A DNA stretch of 41,087 nt from Verrucomicrobiota bacterium (GTDB lineage Bacteria; Verrucomicrobiota; Verrucomicrobiia; Opitutales; UBA2995), in the NCBI GenBank assembly GCA_027622555.1, contig JAQBYJ010000048.1:1-41087 (forward strand), read 5' to 3'. Below the pieces are notes generated by a model. That model saw only the letters and a list, made by a program, of their open reading frames with translations, was not told where the DNA came from and searched no databases. Positions 35,294-41,087 of the stretch are shown here, piece by piece (position 1 is the first letter of the stretch; every line of letters starts with the position of its first letter). A program made the translations under genes and the position numbers.

Positions 35294-35302
35294 AAGGAGA
35301 GG
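35294..35302 (+). promoter_or_regulatory. Strong Shine-Dalgarno that decides an ATT start
   Basis: AAGGAGAGG, the strongest ribosome-binding sequence I noticed in the window. It is 5-8 bases before ATT 35308, the in-frame codon that begins a complete signal peptide, and more than 40 bases before the first conventional start, TTG 35344. Confidence 0.6.
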
Positions 35303-35307
35303 ATAAA

Positions 35308-36909
35308 ATTACGCAGACGATATTTCAGAAAAACAGATTTTATTTGTTTCTGTTGTCAGGCTTTCTCCTATTCATTAAAAGCACAACCTGGTCGCATGCA
35401 ACGAATTCTCCACCTGTGGTGAGTGCGTCGAATCCAAATGTTCTCTTCGTTATTGTGGATGATCTTCGGCCGGAGCTGGGTTGTTATGGGAATTCTGAGA
35501 TTAAGACGCCCGGTTTCGATGCGTTCTCCGAGCAGGCGGTTACCTTCAAGCGCGCCTATTGTCAGGCTGCGGTGTGCGCACCATCGCGTGCAAGTGTGAT
35601 GACAGGTCTTCGGCCTGACACGAATCACGTCTGGGATTTGCGCGGGAAGTTTCGCATCAATATGCCCGACGTGGTGACTATTCCTCAGCATTTCAAAAAG
35701 CACGGCTACCACACCGTTTCGATGGGGAAGATTTTCCATAATCATATGCCGGACCTGGAATCCTTTGATGAACCGGATCTGAAGCCGTTGGAATACATGA
35801 CGCCGGAAATGATCGATCGGGATGCCGAGTCCTTTTACTACGACGAGGAACTTAACCAAGAGCTTGCGGAGGTGCGTGAACGCCGTTTGGCGAAAAATCC
35901 GAATGCCTACGCGGACGGTTGGGCCTATGGTCGATCCACTGAAAATTCGGATGCGCCGGATAATGCCTTTTACGATGGTGCTCAAACGGAGTTGGCTATT
36001 GAAACCCTCAAACGCTTGAAGGAGAGAGAAGAACCTTTTTTCCTGGCCCTCGGATACTATCGACCTCATCTGCCTTTTGTCGCTCCCACAAAGTATTGGG
36101 ATCTTTACGATCAGGATAAACTCTCGATGGCCGACAATCCTTTTTTGCCACACAACTCGCCGGTGATGGCCATGAACTCAGCTTACGAGTTGAAAGGGTG
36201 CTATGATTTGGAGGATACTCCTCACCCGGCCGTTGGGCAGTTGGATGAGGATACCGCACGGCGCTTGAAACACGGGTATTATGCTTCAGTCAGTTATGTC
36301 GATGCCTGCTTTGAAAAACTTATGAACGGACTCGACGAGCTGGGCCTTGCCGATGACACCATTGTTGTGGTGTGGGGAGACCATGGATGGAAACTCGGGG
36401 AACATGGTAGCTGGTGTAAGCAAACGAACTATGACATAGATGTACATGTTCCTCTGCTGATTCGTGTCGCAGGTATGAGCGCAGCTGGAGAAAGTTGTGA
36501 GCGTTTGGTTGAACTGGTTGATTTGTACCCAACCCTCTGTGACCTGGCTGGAATAACGATTCCAGATGAGATGGAAGGCACAAGCCTGAAGCCGCTCCTG
36601 ACTGATCCTGATATGAATTGGAAGCCCGCTGCCTTCAGCCAGTTTCATCGCAACCCTCGGGTCAGTCCCGATGAGAAACGGTATATGGGTTATTCCATGG
36701 TGACTGAGCGATACCACTATGTGGAATGGCGTTACTGGGATGATGTAGCCGGAGTTTCCGGTGACCTTGCGGCAATTGAACTCTACGACCAGGAAATGGA
36801 TCCTGGCGAAAATGTTAATATCGCGAACAATGCTCAAAATCGGAATTTGATTGGGAGCTTAGCCAGACAATTGAAAGCTGAGTGGCCAACGAAGGGAGTC
36901 CTGAAATAA
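35308..36909 (+). CDS. Secreted iduronate-2-sulfatase-like sulfatase (ATT start proposed)
   Basis: From ATT 35308 the protein has 533 residues and begins (M)TQTIFQKNRFYLFLLSGFLL, with a charged n-region and hydrophobic core, a full signal peptide. From TTG 35344 the leader would begin MFLLSGFLLFIKS with no good Shine-Dalgarno. An in-frame TAA at 35293 limits any longer start. The catalytic core has VIVDDLRPELGCYGN, formylglycine motif C90-A-P-S-R94 with ASVMTG, MGKIFHNH, FFLALGYYRPHLPF and WGDHGWKLGEHGSW. The DDLRPELGCYG and W-DHGW-LGEH signatures are those of iduronate-2-sulfatase-like enzymes that act on glycosaminoglycans or sulfated algal polysaccharides. It begins an operon with the sulfatase at 36926 (16-bp gap). 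Confidence 0.85.
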   Translation: MTQTIFQKNRFYLFLLSGFLLFIKSTTWSHATNSPPVVSASNPNVLFVIVDDLRPELGCYGNSEIKTPGFDAFSEQAVTFKRAYCQAAVCAPSRASVMTGLRPDTNHVWDLRGKFRINMPDVVTIPQHFKKHGYHTVSMGKIFHNHMPDLESFDEPDLKPLEYMTPEMIDRDAESFYYDEELNQELAEVRERRLAKNPNAYADGWAYGRSTENSDAPDNAFYDGAQTELAIETLKRLKEREEPFFLALGYYRPHLPFVAPTKYWDLYDQDKLSMADNPFLPHNSPVMAMNSAYELKGCYDLEDTPHPAVGQLDEDTARRLKHGYYASVSYVDACFEKLMNGLDELGLADDTIVVVWGDHGWKLGEHGSWCKQTNYDIDVHVPLLIRVAGMSAAGESCERLVELVDLYPTLCDLAGITIPDEMEGTSLKPLLTDPDMNWKPAAFSQFHRNPRVSPDEKRYMGYSMVTERYHYVEWRYWDDVAGVSGDLAAIELYDQEMDPGENVNIANNAQNRNLIGSLARQLKAEWPTKGVLK

Positions 36910-36925
36910 AATCCGACATCATCTC

Positions 36926-38632
36926 ATGAATCTTTTTCGCCTTATCTCGCTTTTTCTTCTGAGCCTTGCCTCTGCTACTGCAGCTGCGGACAGGCCGAAC
37001 ATTCTCTTCATCGCGCTCGACGATCTCAACGACTGGATTGAGCCGCTAGGAGGACATCCCCAAGCGATTACCCCTAACCTTACACGGTTGGCCGAATCCG
37101 GAGTTCTTTTTAACAACGCTCATTGTCCGGCACCCGCATGCAACCCATCGCGGACGGCAATTTTCACCGGAATTTCCCCACATGTTTCCGGTATGTATTC
37201 CAATCGTCAGAAAATGCGTGAAGTCCTGCCCGAAGCGGAGATAATGCCCAAATATTTTTCAAGGCACGGTTACTGGTCGGGCGGTTCGGGAAAGATGCTG
37301 CATTACTTCATCGATGCCGATTCCTGGGACGAATACTACCCGGCTAAGGAAACGGAAAATCCCTTTCCAGAACACATGCCTTGGGGTGAACGTCCCAAGT
37401 CCTTGCCCCGAGGAGGACCTTGGCAGTATATGGAAACCGACTGGCATGCCTTCGATGTTTCGGACGACGAGTTTGGTGGTGATGCAAAAGTGGCCGACTA
37501 CGTGAGTTCCAAACTCATGGAAGAACATGATGAACCCTTCTTTCTGGCCTGTGGCATTTATCGTCCGCACGAGCCGTGGTTCGTGCCCAAAAAATACTTT
37601 GATCTGTTTCCGCTCGAGGACGTGCAGCTTCCTCCGGGCTACAAGGAAGACGATCTGGATGACCTGCCCTTGTCTGGTCAACAGAGGGGACCAAATCGTT
37701 ACTTTGCTCACATACAAGAGCAAGGTCAGTGGCGACAGGGACTACAGGCGTACTTGGCTTCGATTGCCTATGCCGATGCGATGCTCGGTCGAGTTTTGGA
37801 TGCTTTGGATAAAAGCCCCAATAGGGATAATACTATCGTTGTTCTGTGGAGTGATCATGGCTGGCACTTGGGCGAAAAACAGCACTGGCAAAAGTACACC
37901 ATGTGGCGGGCGGTGACCCGTATTCCGTTTATTGTAAAGGTTCCACCTGGAGTGTTTGGTCTGCCTCAAGGCACGTCGGCTGGCAGTGTATGTTCGCGGC
38001 CAGTTAACCTGCTCAGCTTGTTTCCCACTCTGGTTGAGCTCTGTGGTTTCGCTGGGAAACCTGACAATGACGGCCCTAGTTTAGTCCCGCTTCTTCGCAA
38101 TCCCCAAGCCGCTTGGCCCCATGTCTCCGTAACCTACGATGCAACACCCGAAACGTTTGGCCTAAGCGCGGAGGGCTGGCGTTACATTCATTACGCTAAC
38201 GGAGATGAAGAACTTTATAACACCACTGCCGATCCGCATGAGTGGACCAACTTGGCGGAGAACCCGGCTTACGCCTCGAAACTCTCAGAGCTACGCTCTC
38301 GGTCACCCAAAAGGTTTGCGGCCCTGGTTCCGCAAAATGCAACTTCCCTGCCAGTGCTTGCGTGGCATCCGGCCGGGGGTGACGTTCCCTTATCCAAGCC
38401 CGATGGCGGAACATTCGATGTGGTGTTTTTCAATGAACGCGAATCCGAAGTGAGTTTGTTTCGGATGGATTCCAAAGAATCACCCAAACCCTTTGGCAAA
38501 GTTGAGGCTGGCAAAAGCTTACGACAACAAACGCGGCCGGGAGAAGTATGGCGTATTTTCGATGTGTCTGGCAAACCACTGGGTCATGTCATCGTCGATG
38601 ATCGAAGCGCACGTGTATTGATCCCCGAGTAG
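36926..38632 (+). CDS. Secreted sulfatase with C-terminal VHL-beta-like domain
   Basis: A 568-residue protein with signal peptide (MNLFRLISLFLLSLASATAA), metal-site DD in FIALDDLNDWIEPLGGHPQA, formylglycine motif C72-N-P-S-R76, SGKMLHYF, CGIYRPHEPW and WSDHGWHLGEKQHWQKYTMW, an iduronate-2-sulfatase-like core. After about residue 470 come about 100 extra residues. The last 71 (498-568: DVVFFNERESEVSLFRMDSK, then AGKSLRQQTRPGEVWRIFDV and HVIVDD) align by eye with the beta domain of von Hippel-Lindau protein (V-FFN-...-V-L...D...G...L-PG...Q-T-PG-VW-...D). VHL-beta-like domains are known at C-termini of other bacterial extracytoplasmic proteins. The domain might bind a protein or sugar, or anchor the enzyme. 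It is 5 bp from the next gene. Confidence 0.88.
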   Translation: MNLFRLISLFLLSLASATAAADRPNILFIALDDLNDWIEPLGGHPQAITPNLTRLAESGVLFNNAHCPAPACNPSRTAIFTGISPHVSGMYSNRQKMREVLPEAEIMPKYFSRHGYWSGGSGKMLHYFIDADSWDEYYPAKETENPFPEHMPWGERPKSLPRGGPWQYMETDWHAFDVSDDEFGGDAKVADYVSSKLMEEHDEPFFLACGIYRPHEPWFVPKKYFDLFPLEDVQLPPGYKEDDLDDLPLSGQQRGPNRYFAHIQEQGQWRQGLQAYLASIAYADAMLGRVLDALDKSPNRDNTIVVLWSDHGWHLGEKQHWQKYTMWRAVTRIPFIVKVPPGVFGLPQGTSAGSVCSRPVNLLSLFPTLVELCGFAGKPDNDGPSLVPLLRNPQAAWPHVSVTYDATPETFGLSAEGWRYIHYANGDEELYNTTADPHEWTNLAENPAYASKLSELRSRSPKRFAALVPQNATSLPVLAWHPAGGDVPLSKPDGGTFDVVFFNERESEVSLFRMDSKESPKPFGKVEAGKSLRQQTRPGEVWRIFDVSGKPLGHVIVDDRSARVLIPE

Positions 38633-38637
38633 TAATC

Positions 38638-39471
38638 ATGCATCTGCCAAGATTTATCTTCCTCTTGTTACTCGTCCCTTCGCTTACTTCCTTGCCCGGC
38701 AATGAATGGCTGGTTACCGAGCCGCCCAGTGAATTGGGTTTACCGGCATTTTATGAGAAATTTATCGACGCCAATGGTTATCCGGTAGTGAGCTCAGGGA
38801 AGGTAGATGACTATGCGCTCAAGGAGGCTGCTTACTTAATAAACCTGATGCTCGCCAATCGCGCCGACATCAAAGAAACCATGGTAAAGAGTGGCTCGCG
38901 TATGATTGTCATGGCGCACGATGAATACACGACTGATATTCCGGAACACTCGAAACTGGAGCCGAAGGATTTCTGGGATGTCCGGGCTCGAGGGCTCGGT
39001 GGTTCTCGTGAAGATCCGGTTTGTTCCTGTGCGGAGGAAAACCTTTTGGCTTTTGAGGGTGACCCTTATTTCAGCGAGAATATTTTGATTCATGAATTCG
39101 CTCACAACATTCACTATCGCGGTATGGATCGATTGGATCCGACTTTCGACGCCCGGCTTCAGGCTTGTTATGAAAAGGCCATCGAGGCCGGATTGTGGGA
39201 GGGAAAGTATGCGTCGGTAAATCACGCGGAATATTTTGCTGAAGGTGTGCAATCCTGGTTTAATAACAACCGTCAGCCGGATCATGACCACAACCATGTG
39301 GATACCCGAAAGGAGCTCCAGGATTATGATCCCGGCCTTGCGTCCATCTGTGAAGAAGTCTTTGGAGCAACTCAGCTGGTTTATACCAAACCGACTACTC
39401 GCTTAACCGGTCACATGTCCGATTATGACCCGTCCAATGCTCCCAAGTTTGTTTGGCCGGAAAGGCTTTAG
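38638..39471 (+). CDS. Secreted zinc metallopeptidase-like protein (HExxH)
   Basis: A 277-residue secreted protein (signal peptide about 1-20) with the zinc motif H152-E-F-A-H156-NIH preceded by ENILI, and a likely third ligand in NHAEYFAEGVQSWFN (E198 or E202) about 42-46 residues later, a gluzincin-type layout similar to anthrax lethal factor-type peptidases. A CSC pair at 129-131 precedes the site, and a DHDHNH stretch follows at about 215-220. It lies 5 bp after the VHL-tailed sulfatase gene, deep inside a sulfatase operon, so it may process a secreted partner or attack the protein part of a proteoglycan or mucin-like substrate. No named family is claimed. Confidence 0.7.
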   Translation: MHLPRFIFLLLLVPSLTSLPGNEWLVTEPPSELGLPAFYEKFIDANGYPVVSSGKVDDYALKEAAYLINLMLANRADIKETMVKSGSRMIVMAHDEYTTDIPEHSKLEPKDFWDVRARGLGGSREDPVCSCAEENLLAFEGDPYFSENILIHEFAHNIHYRGMDRLDPTFDARLQACYEKAIEAGLWEGKYASVNHAEYFAEGVQSWFNNNRQPDHDHNHVDTRKELQDYDPGLASICEEVFGATQLVYTKPTTRLTGHMSDYDPSNAPKFVWPERL

Positions 39472-39552
39472 GGATTTGAAAATCTGCAATTATGTATGAA
39501 AGCAGATGTCTCCGATCCGAACCCATAATTCTCATAATTAGCTCTTTTTTGT

Positions 39553-40846
39553 ATGAAAAACTCACATTTCTTTTTACTAACTGACAGGTCTGTATACCAA
39601 TCCCCAGATCTGGAGACACATCTTGCCCGATGAAACGACGCTGCCCGAATATTTCAAGCAAGCCGGTTATTGGGCGGGTGGGGCTGGAAAACTGTTTCAC
39701 AACAACATGCCCGATCCTCGATCCTGGAACGAGTACTACCCCTCGTTGATACAGCACTTTCCCTACTATTTCCTGCCGGATATCGATCCTGTAACGGGCA
39801 GGAAAATATTCCGCAAGCAAGACAATGAGATTCTGGAAGATGATCATAAGGGTATTCGATTCAACATGCCCTATTGGAAAGGTTCTTACATTGCGTTTGA
39901 TTGGGCACCGCTTCCTTATGAAACAGAAGAAACAGGCGATTATGCTTCAGCGAAGTGGGTGATTGATCAGTTGAACAGGAAGCATGATAAGCCCTTTTTT
40001 CTCGGTTGTGGAATTTATCGACCACACCTTCCGCTTTACGTGCCCCAGGAGTATTTCGACAAGTTTCCCATCGAGGATATCCAATTGCCAAAAACGCTCG
40101 CCGGTGATCTGGATGACGTTCCTGTAACCGGTAGGAAACTCGCCGGCGCAAGAAATGACCACCAAAACGTACTCGAGGCGGGACAGTGGAAGGAAGCGGT
40201 TCAGGGTTACCTGGCTTCCGTAAACTACGCCGATGATTTGACGGGTCGAGTGCTGGATGCTTTGGCGACCAGCGACTACGCGGATAATACCATTGTCATC
40301 GTATTCTCCGACCACGGATGGCAGTTAGGTGAAAAGGAACATTGGCAAAAGTTTGCGCTATGGGAGAACCTGATTAAAAGCGTCTTGATGGTTAAAGTTC
40401 CTGATCGATTGCTGGGTGAATCAGGCAAAAAGCAAAAGGGCTCCAACTCCTACCAAAATGTTTCGTTGGTCGATATTTTTCCCACACTAACGGAACTCTG
40501 TAATCTTCCAGCCAAAAAAGGTGTTACGGGACGAAGTCTTATTCCCTTATTGGAAAACCCGAACAGCGAAGCATGGAACCATCCCATTATTTCTATGCAC
40601 TCGGATAGCTACTTTTCTGTCAGGAAAGACGATTGGCATTATATCGCATACAGCGAGGAGGAAGAGGAACTATACGACTTGAAGAACGATCCTGAAGAAT
40701 GGAAAAATCTGGCAGGTGAATCTGAATACGCCGTAGTCATACAGGAATTGAAACCGCATATCCCGAGTGAAAGAAAAGCGTTCGTCAAAACGAAACCGAT
40801 CCGGTGGGCGGAGGTCCTTTCCGGAGAAACAAAGTTTTACGAATAG
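39553..40846 (+). pseudogene. Sulfatase lacking its N-terminal catalytic segment
   Basis: A small frame starting at ATG 39553 reads MKNSHFFLL, a signal-peptide beginning. In another frame from 39581 the sequence continues as LTGLYTNPQIWRHILPDETT, and then a full sulfatase body: GGAGKLFHNNMPD, FFLGCGIYRPHLPLYVP, FSDHGWQLGEKEHWQKFALW, ending normally at 40846. LTGL is the end of the formylglycine signature (CxPSR-A-LTG), so about 75-85 residues carrying the metal DD and the catalytic Cys are gone, and the frame is broken at the joint (39570-39590). The retained part closely resembles the iduronate-2-sulfatase-like enzymes upstream. A shorter product from 39623 could be made but would be catalytically dead. 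Confidence 0.85.
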
Positions 40847-41067
40847 CGGAGCTTTCGTTTATAAAAAACCGGTGATCGATTTAGCCTCTTACTAAGAAAC
40901 AATGAATGTGCTCAATTAAGTTTTATCGATTTCGAAAACACTGGCCTGTTTGTCTGTTTTCGCGGATAATTATCTGAATAATCCTGATGTCGATATATTA
41001 AACTATGCATCAATATCGCTGGGTGCAGGACAAATTTTTTCCTTAGATGCCTCATGCGGCGTTTTTC
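40847..41067. other. AT-rich spacer without recognised gene
   Basis: About 220 bp between the sulfatase pseudogene and the tRNA end. I find no credible open frame. A weak GCC/GGC hairpin followed by GTTTTT at about 41049-41065 on the plus strand could be a poor terminator. Confidence 0.4.
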
Positions 41068-41087
41068 TGGTCCCAGTAGGAATCGAA
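41068..41087 (-). tRNA. 3' end of a tRNA (partial, cut by window edge)
   Basis: Read on the minus strand from the edge: TTCGATT (a canonical T-loop), CCTAC (T-stem 3' side), TGGGACC (acceptor 3' side), then A (discriminator). The 3' CCA is not encoded. The 5' part lies beyond the window, so identity cannot be told. Confidence 0.6.

Noticed and set aside
35368-36153. 261-codon open frame on the minus strand
   Set aside because: Antisense shadow of the iduronate-2-sulfatase-like gene.
39623-40846. Functional sulfatase starting at 39623
   Set aside because: It lacks the metal-binding DD and the formylglycine Cys; in-frame sulfatase residues continue upstream to 39581, showing a truncated gene.

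Overview
The window looks like a chromosomal segment of a marine or host-associated member of the PVC superphylum, most likely Verrucomicrobiota. The reasons are the paired planctomycete-type cytochrome c (PSD1: DUF1549/DUF1553) and DUF1501 genes, a ThuA-domain protein, a Tat-exported Gfo/Idh/MocA oxidoreductase, many secreted type I sulfatases, weak or absent Shine-Dalgarno sites before most genes, and roughly balanced base composition. No 16S rRNA or other taxonomic marker is present, so this is inference.

Layout. 1-1482 (minus): NfeD-like protein and a short flotillin/SPFH protein. 1668-3782 (minus): exported PHP-like hydrolase candidate. 3828-10741 (plus): SnoaL-like protein, PSD1 cytochrome, DUF1501 protein and a sulfatase, a typical PVC catabolic set. 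10742-11271: repeat-filled spacer. 11272-12680: cytosolic Asp-box beta-propeller translationally coupled to a MoaD/ThiS-like ubiquitin-fold protein ending in Gly-Gly. 12699-17870: ThuA protein, an internally deleted esterase, a sulfatase, a sulfatase remnant and a Tat oxidoreductase. 18083-22689 (plus): RNase H-like protein, alkyl-sulfatase-like MBL enzyme, MntA/HepT-type toxin-antitoxin pair with a frameshifted HepT, DUF3303 protein, and a GDPD-esterase fusion. 22909-26989: lipoprotein sulfatase, secreted propeller, SnoaL-like lipoprotein, DJ-1/PfpI protein. 27259-32344 (plus): RhlE-type DEAD-box helicase, spermidine-synthase-like methyltransferase, polysaccharide deacetylase, M24 peptidase. 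32473-40846: GntR/FCD regulator with two winged-helix domains, a divergent sulfatase pair, and a tight plus-strand operon of sulfatases and a secreted zinc peptidase. The right edge carries the 3' end of a tRNA on the minus strand.

How the genes work together. Six apparently intact Cys-type sulfatases, two decayed ones, an alkyl-sulfatase homologue, a polysaccharide deacetylase, an exported oxidoreductase and the PSD1/DUF1501 pair point to use of sulfated polysaccharides or glycoconjugates. No formylglycine-generating enzyme, transporter or glycoside hydrolase is visible here, so maturation and backbone cleavage must be encoded elsewhere. The GntR regulator probably controls itself and the right-hand sulfatase operon: the same 13-bp sequence, containing a palindromic core, lies upstream of both.

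Gene decay is a recurring theme. Three secreted-enzyme genes have lost internal segments, in two cases clearly including the catalytic nucleophile, and HepT carries a one-base frameshift just before its catalytic motif. Short hairpin (REP/BIME-like) repeats of at least two families fill many intergenic gaps.

Most notable observations: the propeller/GG-ubiquitin-like pair, a VHL-beta-like domain on a sulfatase C-terminus, the double winged-helix regulator with candidate operators, a sulfatase whose best start is ATT behind a strong Shine-Dalgarno, the GDPD-esterase fusion, and a nested hairpin made of four ATTCTGT-type units.
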